A DNA stretch of 64,000 bases from an uncultured Clostridium sp. (GTDB lineage: Bacteria > Bacillota > Clostridia > TANB77 > CAG-508): contig USIO01000002.1 of NCBI GenBank assembly GCA_900554815.1, positions 19,301 through 83,300 of the forward strand. Direction: 5' to 3'. Of the stretch, positions 1 through 8,513 are shown in pieces. Numbering within the stretch: the first letter of the stretch is position 1; each line of letters begins with the position of its first letter. The position numbers were made by a program, and so were the translations under genes. The notes under the pieces are model-generated. The model was given only the letters and a program-made list of their open reading frames with translations, was not told the DNA's origin and ran no database searches.

Positions 1-57
1 TATTTTTTCAACATAAATGTCAAAACCTTTTTGATATTTAATTTCATATTCTTTCAT
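1..57 (-). CDS. Partial phage gene downstream of the large terminase
   Basis: Only the first 19 codons are present, starting MKEYEIKYQK; the gene runs off the left edge. An AAGGTG ribosome-binding site lies just upstream of the ATG at 57, and the gene begins 9 bases after the terminase stop, so it is the next gene of the packaging and structural operon. A portal gene often follows TerL, but this start does not identify the product. Confidence 0.6.
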   Translation of the reverse strand, partial: MKEYEIKYQKGFDIYVEKI

Positions 58-66
58 ATCTACACC

Positions 67-1734
67 TTACCCATTAACTAACTTGTGGAATTCATTTCGA
101 TATCTTCTATATATTTCATATAGAATTATCAATGTTACAGCTCCATCAATTCTTTTATTTGCTTGTTTCTTTACTTTGACACACATAATATTTCCTAAGT
201 TATCCATTTCTATTGCGGAATTTCCTAGACACCACTTATCAATTTCATTGCTATTGTAATTTATAAGTCTATCCTTCAAGTCTGCTTCCACATATTTCAT
301 TGCATTACTTAAAACCTTACCTTGCAATATCATTTCTACTTCTAAATTGTAATCATTCATTCTGTCTGTAAAAGCTTTTGAAAATCTTTGGTCATATCCT
401 GCTATATATGACTTAATATTGTAATCTTTATATAATTGATAAAACCAATCTGCTATTTTAGTAATATCTATTTCATTACCATCATGGATTGTTAATAAAC
501 CTTTTCTTGCCCATTCTTCATAATTAGCTCCTGCAGCTTTATCGTCACTATCTTCTAGTTTACTTTCTGGTATCCAATAATGTGAAAATACATATTTTGT
601 TTTATCGTTTGGTTTCATTAATAATATTTTTGCATTTGATAAGTCTGTTGTTGCTGAGAGGTCAACTGCACCCAAACAAAAAGAACCTCTAAAGTCCTCT
701 AGACTAAATGGTTCTTGTTCATAACTATAATCTTCATACATCAACCATGCTTGAGCATTGTTTTGTTTAATATTAAAGTCCTTGCAAAGTGTGTGCATTC
801 TTTTTGATTTTGAAGTTTTTGATTTTTCTATTTCACTTCGTAATGATTTCCATTTTTTTACCACTCCTAATCCCGGATTTGATTTATACCAACTTTGTTC
901 ATCTTGCCATATTTCTTCTTCACTGTCTTGTGTATAAAGCCATGGTAAATAATGAATATCATCGGTTTCGTCAAATAAAACTTCTCTTGCATATTTTAGT
1001 TCATTGTCTAGATATCCATCATTAATAAATCCTTCTGTTGTTAGATTTATAAATAATGGTTCATCTTTTGTCGACATTGATTTCTGACCTGCTTCAGCAA
1101 TTTCATCATTTGGTGCATCGTGGCTTTCATCCATATACATTTTGTCTATGTTTCTACCATCTTTATTTTGAGTTTTACCTGACATTTTAAATATTGTTAT
1201 ATTTTTTTGTGTATTACAGATTTCAGACATATTTTTGTGAGTAACTTTTGAGTGTGGATCTATTCTTTTTCTCATATTGTCTATTTCATTCCAAAGTAAG
1301 CTAGCTTGCTTATCATCGTTAGATGCACAGACTATATCCATTCCACCTTCGCCAATTCTCAAATCTGCATGAGCATCTGCTGCCATAAGTGTTGTTTTTC
1401 CATTCTTTCTTGCTATCAATAAAAGTATATTTTGAAATCTTCTTACCCATCTTTTTAATTCTGGATCATATACTTTAAAAGAATATATTACTTCAATAAA
1501 AGCCTTTTCCCAGAGTAATAATTGCATTGGCATATTATAAAAAGGTCTTTTGCTTTGCAAACATAAATGTTCCATAAAATCAATTCTTAAATGTGCCTCT
1601 TCTGTGTCATATTTATAGTTAGGATTTTTTAAATCTTTAATTAGTTTTTGTAATTCTGTTTTTAATTCTAAGCCTACTATTATATTTCCACTTTTAATTT
1701 CTTCATAATATTGTTCTAAGAAGTATTTACTCAT
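67..1734 (-). CDS. terL: Phage terminase large subunit
   Basis: 555 residues. This is the ATP-driven motor and nuclease that packages phage DNA into proheads. A Walker A motif (ARKNGKTT) is at about residues 108-115 and a Walker B (KMYMDESH) at about 198-205. The nuclease domain begins near residue 353 with CLGAVDLSATTDLS, where D358 is a likely metal-binding acid. Length and motifs fit the Terminase_1 (HK97-like) group. The start overlaps the end of the small-subunit gene by 8 bases, indicating translational coupling. Confidence 0.93.
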   Translation of the reverse strand: MSKYFLEQYYEEIKSGNIIVGLELKTELQKLIKDLKNPNYKYDTEEAHLRIDFMEHLCLQSKRPFYNMPMQLLLWEKAFIEVIYSFKVYDPELKRWVRRFQNILLLIARKNGKTTLMAADAHADLRIGEGGMDIVCASNDDKQASLLWNEIDNMRKRIDPHSKVTHKNMSEICNTQKNITIFKMSGKTQNKDGRNIDKMYMDESHDAPNDEIAEAGQKSMSTKDEPLFINLTTEGFINDGYLDNELKYAREVLFDETDDIHYLPWLYTQDSEEEIWQDEQSWYKSNPGLGVVKKWKSLRSEIEKSKTSKSKRMHTLCKDFNIKQNNAQAWLMYEDYSYEQEPFSLEDFRGSFCLGAVDLSATTDLSNAKILLMKPNDKTKYVFSHYWIPESKLEDSDDKAAGANYEEWARKGLLTIHDGNEIDITKIADWFYQLYKDYNIKSYIAGYDQRFSKAFTDRMNDYNLEVEMILQGKVLSNAMKYVEADLKDRLINYNSNEIDKWCLGNSAIEMDNLGNIMCVKVKKQANKRIDGAVTLIILYEIYRRYRNEFHKLVNG

Positions 1735-2044
1735 ATTGTTGCCTTTTTCTTTCTTCTAGCCATTTTGTAACAGCATCTTCTTCAACTTCATGTCCATTTA
1801 TCATTGAATATAACATTCTTATCGCATTCATGTAACTTTGTGAGTGTTCCTTATATAATTTAGCTGCTGTTGTGGCTCTTTGTTTTGTTGGATCTTTAGG
1901 ATGAACTTGTATAAATGGATGTTTTTTTAATTCTTCCATTCGTTCTTCCAAAAAGGCTATATTATCTAAAAGTGGATTAATTAATTTTTTCTTGTTTTCA
2001 TCAATATCCTTAAAAATATTGTCTAATTCTTCCCTTCTTGTCAC
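1727..2044 (-). CDS. Probable terminase small subunit (P27-like)
   Basis: 105 residues, GTG start after AAGGAAGG. It is mostly helical, with a central stretch HPFIQVHPKDPTKQRATTAAKL that resembles P27-family terminase small subunits, which recognise the packaging site. Position supports the call: it lies directly upstream of and overlaps terL, and follows the HNH gene, the usual order in HK97-like phages. Identification rests on remembered family resemblance and synteny. Confidence 0.65.
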   Translation of the reverse strand: MTRREELDNIFKDIDENKKKLINPLLDNIAFLEERMEELKKHPFIQVHPKDPTKQRATTAAKLYKEHSQSYMNAIRMLYSMINGHEVEEDAVTKWLEERKRQQYE

Positions 2045-2169
2045 TTAACCTTCCTTCTTCCTATATATATTTCTATTTTTTCAAAAAAAATGAAATTTTT
2101 GCCTCGTGTGAAAAAGAGGTACCCCTTACAGTCCCCAGCCAATGTATTTTATATCTTGATAGGGGGGGA
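2045..2169. other. GC-rich intergenic stretch, candidate cos or packaging site
   Basis: The 125 bases between the HNH-kinase gene and the small terminase gene hold an unusual run of seven G and several C-rich or G-rich words in a strongly AT-rich phage. In HK97-like phages of Firmicutes the cohesive-end site commonly lies here, between HNH and small terminase. No protein-coding gene is seen. The assignment is an inference from position and composition. Confidence 0.35.
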
Positions 2170-2838
2170 CTATGGTTGAAAGCTTTCAAACCATTCTTCT
2201 ATATATTCTTTCCAATTATCATTTTTTGCACGATTTAAACAAATATCTTTACTACATTCAATGAATATCGTTTCAGCTCCGAGCTTGTCTGCTAGTCTTT
2301 GTCTTTCCATCTTTAATGGATAAGTACCTACTATAAAAGCATTCTGCCAGTTGCCTAGTCTCATCTTGATTTGTTCAAGTAGATTATTCCTTGTTTCAAA
2401 AACATTTTGCTGTAATTTCTTAGGTTTGTTATACTTGTCGCAGAAGCTAATGCACTCCCATATTTTGTCTATATCTATGATTAAATCATCAGTTGTTGCC
2501 ATTTCTTCTACCCATGTTGACTTACCAGAACATGGAGAACCATAAACTATATATACTTTCTTAGGTAATTCATATCCAAATCTATGATGTACTGCATTAT
2601 GGCATTTAAAATGTATCAACATTATATTGTCTTTGTTAAGGCTTATATTATAGTCATTTACATTTGCATTGTTTAATGGTATCTTATGATGTCCTATGCA
2701 GTCATAGGCTTTTACTATTTCTTTTCCACAGTATTCACATATTAGCTGTCCTTCCTTATTTGTTCTTTCTAGTTTCAATTCTTCGAGTAGTTTCTGCCAT
2801 TCTTTAGATTTATATAATTCATGAGGATTTGCAAACAT
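2170..2838 (-). CDS. HNH endonuclease fused to P-loop kinase
   Basis: 222 residues with two domains. Residues about 1-90 form an HNH nuclease: CEYC zinc ligands near 34-37, GHH near 49-51, and NIMLIHFKCHNAVHH near 71-85. Residues about 93-222 form a P-loop kinase-like domain with Walker A GSPCSGKST near 100-108 and LIIDID near 118-123, resembling polynucleotide-kinase-like proteins. HNH proteins beside terminase genes can stimulate cos cleavage (known for HK97 gp74). The kinase could act on DNA ends, but that is a guess. Confidence 0.75.
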   Translation of the reverse strand: MFANPHELYKSKEWQKLLEELKLERTNKEGQLICEYCGKEIVKAYDCIGHHKIPLNNANVNDYNISLNKDNIMLIHFKCHNAVHHRFGYELPKKVYIVYGSPCSGKSTWVEEMATTDDLIIDIDKIWECISFCDKYNKPKKLQQNVFETRNNLLEQIKMRLGNWQNAFIVGTYPLKMERQRLADKLGAETIFIECSKDICLNRAKNDNWKEYIEEWFESFQP

Positions 2839-2852
2839 ATTTTTCTATCTCC

Positions 2853-3485
2853 TTACCAAATATCATTTTCAATTTGTTTTTCTTTTAGCTCTAACATCTT
2901 CTTACTAAATCCTAATTTTAGCATATTCTCTCTGCTCTTACGTTTTGATTCTTGAACTCTTGTAAGTCCATCTTCTATTCTTTGTATTGTGTTCAATGTT
3001 GGTTCCGCTTCTGTTACTGTTTCAGTATCTCCTCCATTATTCTTTTTACGAATAAATCCTATTGTCATATCTTTATCTTTTCCTTCTAGAGTTCTTATTC
3101 TTTTTAGCATTCTCTTTTCTCTTATTGTAAGTAGCTTATATTCATTGACATATTCTTTCATCATTAAGCTATCTATGTCATTATCATTAATTGTATAATT
3201 GTTATATAATTCAAGCTCCTCTTCTGTCAGTACATCTTTATATATTTGTTCATATTCTCCAGTAACAACAGCATTTTTATTATTGCTAGTTGCTCCTGTT
3301 CCTCCTTTGTTTTTCTTGGCATTTTGGTTTCCCTTATATAGTTCACTTTTATTTCTAGTCAAATTATATTTATATATAATCTTCTTTAAATCAGACAAAG
3401 TAATGTTGTGTTTTTTATAAATGTCTTTGTATGTCATTCCATTTAAATAATCATTTTTTATGTTCTCTATTTTCTTAAATGTCAA
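2853..3485 (-). CDS. Terminase small subunit-like DNA-binding protein
   Basis: 210 residues. The N-terminus has a helix-turn-helix-like segment (YLNGMTYKDIYKKHNIT) followed by a glycine/asparagine-rich linker (KGNQNAKKNKGGTGATSNNK) typical of PBSX-type small terminases. The C-terminal part is charged helix. A second small-terminase candidate lies next to terL, so this one may be accessory or may regulate packaging. The helix-turn-helix and linker are clear; the role is less sure. Confidence 0.5.
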   Translation of the reverse strand: MTFKKIENIKNDYLNGMTYKDIYKKHNITLSDLKKIIYKYNLTRNKSELYKGNQNAKKNKGGTGATSNNKNAVVTGEYEQIYKDVLTEEELELYNNYTINDNDIDSLMMKEYVNEYKLLTIREKRMLKRIRTLEGKDKDMTIGFIRKKNNGGDTETVTEAEPTLNTIQRIEDGLTRVQESKRKSRENMLKLGFSKKMLELKEKQIENDIW

Positions 3486-3504
3486 TGCATCTCACCCACC
3501 TCCA

Positions 3505-4539
3505 TTACCTTTTTAATTTATCTAATAACTGTTCTTTAATCTTCTCAGCAATTTTTTTCATCATTACTGGTGGAACACTCATTCCACATATGTATTGAAC
3601 ATTTTGTCCACAAAAGTTATAATCTTGTGGAAATGTTTGAATTAGTTTAATATCTCTATCACTTATTGATGCTGGCACATCGAATCTTAAAAATAAGCTT
3701 CCAGATGCTAATGTGTTTGGTATCCTATTATCTTTAACAAATTGTGTATTGAAGCTACTAATCTTACCATTTTCTGTTCTTTCAATAGTATCACATAAAT
3801 TGTTGTCCCTTTTACTTCTCTTTAACCATCTTTTGTATAACATAGTATCCTTATTTATTAATTTGTACTCTGTATCTTTTATTTCTCCATAGGTTATAAA
3901 TTTTTCATTAAATTCTAATTGTATCTTCGGCAAATCTAAATCTTCTCTTATCGAAATAAAAAATACTCTTTCTCTCTTTTGAGGAACTCCCATTCTTGCA
4001 GAGTTTAATAGAAATATTTGTGTTCTATATCCTATTTTTTCTAATTCTTTTATTATTAAGTTTACATATCCTCTAGCATTGCCCATTATTATTCCTTTTA
4101 CATTTTCTGCTACAATTATTTTGGGTTTTAATCTTCCTGCTAACTTTATAAATTCAAAAAACAAATCATCCAAAACTTGAAATGCCTGTCCTTCTCTAAA
4201 CTTTTTACTTTTTCCCCAGTTTTTTTCTCTTTCTCCTGCTAGTGAAAAGGTACTACATGGAGGGCTTCCATCTAATATATCTAAATCATATAATTCTTGT
4301 GGATAATCTTCTAATTTATTCATTTCTTGTATTGGCATACAAAAATTATATTTTGGATGATGGTTACAGATATACACTTTATTTATTTTTTTATCAATTT
4401 CACAATTTCCTATAACATTGTATCCTGCTAGTTTATATCCCATAGTTGATCCTCCACCACAGGAAAAACATGAAAATACCTTATAATTATTTTTAGGAAT
4501 ATGTTTTAAATCCGTTAAATTCCATTCATACTCTGGCAT
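3505..4539 (-). CDS. DNA (cytosine-5) methyltransferase
   Basis: 344 residues. It transfers methyl groups from SAM to cytosine C5. Motif I-like SCFSCGGGSTMGYKLAGY is at about 23-40, catalytic motif IV GSPPCSTFS at about 91-99 (Cys95), motif VI AENV at about 144-147 and motif VIII QKRERVFFI follows. The C-terminus has the motif IX/X pattern RDIKLIQTFP and CGMSVPPVMMKKIAEKI. No cognate restriction enzyme is adjacent, so it is probably an orphan methylase protecting phage DNA from host restriction. Its target cannot be read from sequence. Confidence 0.92.
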   Translation of the reverse strand: MPEYEWNLTDLKHIPKNNYKVFSCFSCGGGSTMGYKLAGYNVIGNCEIDKKINKVYICNHHPKYNFCMPIQEMNKLEDYPQELYDLDILDGSPPCSTFSLAGEREKNWGKSKKFREGQAFQVLDDLFFEFIKLAGRLKPKIIVAENVKGIIMGNARGYVNLIIKELEKIGYRTQIFLLNSARMGVPQKRERVFFISIREDLDLPKIQLEFNEKFITYGEIKDTEYKLINKDTMLYKRWLKRSKRDNNLCDTIERTENGKISSFNTQFVKDNRIPNTLASGSLFLRFDVPASISDRDIKLIQTFPQDYNFCGQNVQYICGMSVPPVMMKKIAEKIKEQLLDKLKR

Positions 4540-4549
4540 TATATTTTCC

Positions 4550-5140
4550 TCATTTCTTTATATCAAACATAAATCCACATTTTGGGCATTGACATTGAAA
4601 TTTATCATCTTTAAATTCTGACAAATCCACTTCTTCATTATCATTTATTATTTCTTCTGATTCTTTTAGTAATTTTTCAATTTCTTCATTATCAAATCCT
4701 GTTAATAATAAATCTATATCCGCTTCTTTTAATTCTAGAAGTAAATCTTCTAACTTATCATAATCCCATTCTCCACTAATCTTATTTAGTGCAACATTTA
4801 ATGCTTTTTCTTTTACTTTGTCTAGTTCAACAACATTACATTCAATTTCAGTATATCCTAATGTTTTTAATACTTTTAACCTTTGATGTCCACCTATTAC
4901 AGTCATATCTTTATTAACTATAATAGGATCCACATATCCAAATTCTTCAATACTTCTTTGAATCTTTTTCCATTCTTCATCTTCGGGTTGAAGAGATCTT
5001 TTCTTGGATTGTATTCTGCTAGTTTTAATTTTTCTATGTTTATTTTTTGAATGTTCATTTTCTTTCTCCTTAAAACAATTTATTTCATATTTACAATTTT
5101 TACATTCTCTTAACATACAGATTTTATAATTCATAGGCAT
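4550..5140 (-). CDS. ParB/Spo0J nuclease-domain protein with zinc ribbon
   Basis: 196 residues from the ATG at 5140, chosen because AAAAGGA lies just upstream. A longer reading frame continues upstream but runs through the tRNA-like gene and is not credible. The middle has a ParB N-terminal domain (SIEEFGYVDPIIVNKDMTVIGGHQRLKVL, with the GGHQR motif). The N-terminus is cysteine-rich (CMLRECKNCKYEINC) and the C-terminus has CQCPKCG, probably zinc-binding. ParB-like proteins often sit next to phage methyltransferases, as here. Confidence 0.75.
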   Translation of the reverse strand: MPMNYKICMLRECKNCKYEINCFKEKENEHSKNKHRKIKTSRIQSKKRSLQPEDEEWKKIQRSIEEFGYVDPIIVNKDMTVIGGHQRLKVLKTLGYTEIECNVVELDKVKEKALNVALNKISGEWDYDKLEDLLLELKEADIDLLLTGFDNEEIEKLLKESEEIINDNEEVDLSEFKDDKFQCQCPKCGFMFDIKK

Positions 5141-5155
5141 ATATCCTTTTTTCTT

Positions 5156-5229
5156 TGGTTGCGGACATAGGATTCGAACCTCGTCTATGGGATATGACCC
5201 CATCGTGCTGCCTTTGCACCATCTCCGCA
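5156..5229 (-). tRNA. Phage tRNA-like gene, CAU anticodon (Met-like), degenerate
   Basis: The 74 bases form an acceptor stem (TGCGGAG with GTCCGCA, one G-G mismatch), a D-arm GTGC/GCAC, a perfect 5-bp anticodon stem ATGGG/CCCAT with loop GTCATAT (anticodon CAU), a TTCGAAT T-loop and an encoded ACCA end. The T-stem has only three clear pairs and position 8 is A rather than U. It could be a functional phage tRNA-Met or tRNA-Ile2, or a decaying one. Confidence 0.6.
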
Positions 5230-5231
5230 AT

Positions 5232-5261
5232 ATAAAAAGCTACCTAAAGGGGAAGGTAGCT
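5232..5261 (-). terminator. Rho-independent terminator between late activator and tRNA
   Basis: Perfect 8-bp stem AGCTACCT/AGGTAGCT with an 8-base loop, followed on the minus strand by TTTTTA. It would end the early transcript after the ArpU-like gene, or separate that gene from the tRNA and late genes. Confidence 0.7.
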
Positions 5262-5378
5262 CTACAAAATTGGAAAAAGATATATGAAATTTCATATTTG
5301 CAATTTTTTGCAATTATAATTGTAACATATTATTTTTTTTAATAATACGGACAAAATATATAAATTTTATGTACAAAA

Positions 5379-5807
5379 CTAAGACATTTTTTTATTCTTA
5401 TCATATTCCTTTTGCATTTTCTTAATCGATCTATCTATTGTTTTTTGTATAGCACCATATCCTCTATCCTTTTTTACTGCTATTTCCTCTATGCTTATTT
5501 TCTGATAATAACGCATATCAATAATATCTTGATTATATTTCTTTAATGTTTTTACTAAATCTTCTACAATTTTCAAATCACTTTTTAAGTCATCTATATA
5601 TCTTTGTTTTTTATCTATCTTCTCATCTGCATTTACAACGGCCTCTTCTATTTTTGAAATTGTATAACCTTTAGCTTTTGGCATGCCATCTAATTTCGAG
5701 CTTTTTAAATCATATATTTCACTTTTTAATTCTCGAATTTCTTTTTCTGTAATACTAATCCTCAATTTATATACATTATAGTTTTCCAAAACTTCTTGTA
5801 CATTCAT
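5379..5807 (-). CDS. Phage late-gene activator, ArpU/DUF1492-like
   Basis: 142 residues from the second ATG after GGAGGTG. The N-terminal half is coiled coil with the LDGMPKAKG-type linker seen in ArpU/DUF1492 proteins. The C-terminal part (DIIDMRYYQKISIEEIAVKKDRGYGAIQKTIDRSIKKM) resembles a sigma-70 region 4 helix-turn-helix. Such proteins usually end the early operon and switch on packaging and structural genes, which matches this position. Confidence 0.7.
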   Translation of the reverse strand: MNVQEVLENYNVYKLRISITEKEIRELKSEIYDLKSSKLDGMPKAKGYTISKIEEAVVNADEKIDKKQRYIDDLKSDLKIVEDLVKTLKKYNQDIIDMRYYQKISIEEIAVKKDRGYGAIQKTIDRSIKKMQKEYDKNKKMS

Positions 5808-5950
5808 CATTTGCACCTCCAATATATTTTTATAACTTGTAGCACTTTATACACCTGCCTTTCCTCTTCTCATTTTTCTATTGTGTTAGTTTTTGTTTTT
5901 TTCTTAATTAGAAATTATTTTTATTTAATTTTATTTACATATTGCTGTCG

Positions 5951-6388
5951 TTATCGTTTTTTATTTTTTTGAAAATTAGAAATTATATTATAATATCTTA
6001 GATAAGTATATTTTTCTGTATTATTTTTAATAATTTGGTTTATTTCATTTTGTTGCATTCCTGCACATCTTAATAATTTTATAAACCTCTTCTTAGTAAT
6101 CTTTTTATTCATATTTTTAGTAAGGCTCTCAGCTAATTCTACTATCGCTTTAGTAACGGTTTCTGCTACTTGTACAATTGTTTCAAATGTTTTTGCCAAT
6201 GCATCTGATACTGGTTCTATTACATCTTTTATAGTTTGCTGTATTGCTTTTTCCATTAACGCATATTCTTCATCTGATATTATTATTGCTTGTTTATCTG
6301 CATCACATATAACTTCAGTAATATATCCAAACTTCACTATATTTTGTATGTTTTCTATTGAAATTTTTTCATACCCATATTTTTTCAT
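5951..6388 (-). CDS. Phage protein with C-terminal ITKKRFIKLL domain
   Basis: 145 residues, RBS GAGGAG. Function unknown. The middle (about 45-95) is amphipathic helix rich in Ala/Thr/Val/Glu, like a coiled coil. The C-terminal 45 residues (KKITKKRFIKLLRCAGMQQNEIN and following) share a motif with the protein at 10298-10711 (AITKKRFIKLLMGMGYQKNEA), so the phage carries two proteins with the same small domain. Confidence 0.6.
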   Translation of the reverse strand: MKKYGYEKISIENIQNIVKFGYITEVICDADKQAIIISDEEYALMEKAIQQTIKDVIEPVSDALAKTFETIVQVAETVTKAIVELAESLTKNMNKKITKKRFIKLLRCAGMQQNEINQIIKNNTEKYTYLRYYNIISNFQKNKKR

Positions 6389-6391
6389 CTT

Positions 6392-6610
6392 CTACTCCTC
6401 TTGATTTAGAATTACTTTTTCTATTTCTTCTATGCACTCTTTGCAATATTCCTTTTCGTTATTAAACATTTTTCTCATATTCTGTTGTATATTATTTGCA
6501 ACACCTTCAGTAGTCAGTCTCATTGTTCTATCTTCTTTTTCGTAAATATTTATAGTCCAATAGTTCCCTTTTATTTCTTTTTTGCATCTGTCACAAATTC
6601 TTTTTAACAT
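6392..6610 (-). CDS. Small zinc-ribbon phage protein
   Basis: 72 residues with CDRC near residues 6-9 and CKEC near 55-58, a four-cysteine arrangement likely to bind zinc. Function unknown. It sits 3 bases after the preceding gene's neighbour in the early operon and may bind nucleic acid or protein. Confidence 0.6.
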   Translation of the reverse strand: MLKRICDRCKKEIKGNYWTINIYEKEDRTMRLTTEGVANNIQQNMRKMFNNEKEYCKECIEEIEKVILNQEE

Positions 6611-6611
6611 A

Positions 6612-6920
6612 TTATCCCTCCTCTATATCATCAAATAGTTCTTCATATTTTTCTATATCATTTAAAGCATTTAATATGCCTTTTACTTCATCTTCAGATA
6701 TAAGTTCTATATAATCTTTATTTCTATATGTTATATCTGGTTGACCAACATATTCTCCTATGTGTACAAAGAATTGTCCTTTTTTTGTTTTATACAATGT
6801 ATGTCTATATTTTGGATATGTAGTAATAAATAATCCATCGTGTGGAATTTGTTTTATATATGTTATTATCTTTTCAGATGTTTCTGTATCATATATTTTA
6901 TTATTTTTTAAATATTTCAC
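6612..6920 (-). CDS. Hypothetical phage protein, GTG start
   Basis: 102 residues. The start is placed at GTG 6920 because AAGAAGGGAG lies 7 bases upstream and just after the stop of the upstream gene; the longer frame from an ATG at 6971 would overlap that gene by 35 bases and lacks a ribosome-binding site. No recognisable domain; the C-terminus is acidic. Confidence 0.55.
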   Translation of the reverse strand: MKYLKNNKIYDTETSEKIITYIKQIPHDGLFITTYPKYRHTLYKTKKGQFFVHIGEYVGQPDITYRNKDYIELISEDEVKGILNALNDIEKYEELFDDIEEG

Positions 6921-6936
6921 TTTAATTCTCCCTTCT

Positions 6937-7320
6937 TTATTTTTTATAAGCATTTTGATAATATTGTTCATGTGTAAGTATGCTAGTTATTTCCTCTTCT
7001 TTAATATGCCTATAATAAGCCCCTTTTCCACATTTAAATATACATACTGTGATTTGCTCGTCTGGTGTATAATTATCTGGTGAAATAATTTCTACTTCTG
7101 GAACTTGTATCTCTATAATTTTTTCTCCATTTATGTAATCTCCTACTTCTGCAATAGCGACTAATGTATCACTACTTTTTACAATTTTTCCATATTCAAA
7201 TTCATAATGTTTGTCTCCGTCTACTAATTTTTTTATTATATCGCCATGGCCTCCAATTGTATTTTCAAGAATATATCCATACTCTGTTCTTACATATTTT
7301 TTTATTTCATTCTTTATCAT
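6937..7320 (-). CDS. Hypothetical phage protein
   Basis: 127 residues, no family recognised with confidence. It looks beta-rich (repeated short strands such as TLVAIAEVGDYINGEKIIEIQVPEVEII), followed by a helical C-terminus. It overlaps the upstream gene by 14 bases, consistent with translational coupling in the early operon. Confidence 0.55.
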   Translation of the reverse strand: MIKNEIKKYVRTEYGYILENTIGGHGDIIKKLVDGDKHYEFEYGKIVKSSDTLVAIAEVGDYINGEKIIEIQVPEVEIISPDNYTPDEQITVCIFKCGKGAYYRHIKEEEITSILTHEQYYQNAYKK

Positions 7321-7672
7321 TTTGCACCCCCAAAGATTTTAATATATCTCTTGCAAATTCATAATTTGTCAAGGCTATAGTTTTGCTTCTTAACCAACTT
7401 CTTCTATCGTGAGTGTCCTCATCCGTGCTTTGTATTAGTCTTTCAAAATGCTTCACTGTTTCTATATTATTTTTCATGCTTTGTTTTAATTTCATAATTA
7501 GTCTGTCTATCATACGGTCTTTTTCAATTATTTCAAATACATATTTTCTATTGCTTTCAATTTCTCTTTCTAAGCCTTCTTTATAAAATTTCAGATGCTG
7601 TAATACTATATTTATTGCTGATTCACTTGGACTTAGGGTCTCTAATTCTTTGATTGCTTCTTCAATTAACAT
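7307..7672 (-). CDS. Hypothetical helical phage protein
   Basis: 121 residues starting MLIEEAIKELETLSPSESA at ATG 7672, one base after the upstream stop and behind GGAAGGAG. A longer frame extends upstream but overlaps the previous gene. Predicted mostly alpha-helical and charged. Function unknown. Confidence 0.55.
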   Translation of the reverse strand: MLIEEAIKELETLSPSESAINIVLQHLKFYKEGLEREIESNRKYVFEIIEKDRMIDRLIMKLKQSMKNNIETVKHFERLIQSTDEDTHDRRSWLRSKTIALTNYEFARDILKSLGVQNDKE

Positions 7673-7673
7673 T

Positions 7674-8060
7674 TTATTTTTTCTCCTTCCTTTCAGACTT
7701 ATCTTTGTCATGTATTCCAAATGGTAATTCAAAACCTTTTTCGAATACCCATATATGATACATATTGGCTGCATCTACTAACCTATCTTTTTGTGGGAAT
7801 ACTTCTATTGCGACTCTATCTTCTCCAAATAAGCTATCTTTTAGCCATTGTTTCTCTTTCCATGTTATTTCAGTTCCGTCCTTATTTCTAAAAGCACAAT
7901 GTATCACTTTCCCCCATTCTGTATTAATTTCTCTTGTAATTGCTGCATATTCTCCATTATATGTATAATCTCTATTCATCTGACCAAACCAACCGCTTCC
8001 TTTTCTCATTGATTTTGGTGATGGTTTTTCTATCCATCTATCATTTAAATTTATGCTCAT
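7674..8060 (-). CDS. Conserved phage protein (DUF7694-like)
   Basis: 128 residues. The segment WKEKQWLKDSLFGEDRVAIEVFPQKDRLVDAANMYHIWVF resembles a family common in Firmicutes phages, remembered as DUF7694. Biochemical function is unknown. It overlaps the preceding gene by one base in the early operon. Confidence 0.55.
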   Translation of the reverse strand: MSINLNDRWIEKPSPKSMRKGSGWFGQMNRDYTYNGEYAAITREINTEWGKVIHCAFRNKDGTEITWKEKQWLKDSLFGEDRVAIEVFPQKDRLVDAANMYHIWVFEKGFELPFGIHDKDKSERKEKK

Positions 8061-8476
8061 TATTCAGTCTCCTTCCTTTTCTTTGCACATTTTAAGTCCT
8101 GTATTACTCTTGGTGTATATTGCCTATTTTCTTGATTACTTTTTAATGTTGCTATGTTTTTTATTGTTACATCTGTTTCTGCACAAATGCCTTTTGTTAT
8201 AAATTTGCTTGTATAAGGTTTAATTGTATTTATTAATTCTATTTTGTCTTTAATCATTCTTCTTTCTTTCAGCACTTTTTCTAATCTTTTATATGTACTC
8301 ATTATTTCTATTGCATTTAATTTACTTAATTCAATTTCATGTAATAGATCATCTCTTTCTCCTTCTTTTTTATACAATTCAGCATTTAATTTCTTTTCTG
8401 TATCTTCTATATTGAAGAAGAAATATTTTATATTTTCTAATAAATCTAATGTTTGTTTCATATCTTCAATTATCAT
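8060..8476 (-). CDS. Coiled-coil phage protein
   Basis: 138 residues. Residues about 20-85 are charged heptad-like helix (KKLNAELYKKEGERDDLLHEIELSKL...), then KPYTSKFITKGICAETDVTIKNIATLK. No enzyme motif seen. It lies between the small cysteine-rich gene and the DUF7694-like gene in the same operon. Confidence 0.5.
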   Translation of the reverse strand: MIIEDMKQTLDLLENIKYFFFNIEDTEKKLNAELYKKEGERDDLLHEIELSKLNAIEIMSTYKRLEKVLKERRMIKDKIELINTIKPYTSKFITKGICAETDVTIKNIATLKSNQENRQYTPRVIQDLKCAKKRKETE

Positions 8477-8513
8477 AGTTTTCTTCCTTTCCTTTGTGTT
8501 TTTATTTTATAAA

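Noticed and set aside
2038..2238. Plus-strand frame across the terminase-HNH gap
   Set aside because: Poor composition and no ribosome-binding site; it crosses the candidate cos patch.
4550..5230. Longer ParB-like reading frame beginning at 5230
   Set aside because: Its first 30 codons translate the tRNA-like gene, and a good ribosome-binding site lies before ATG 5140.
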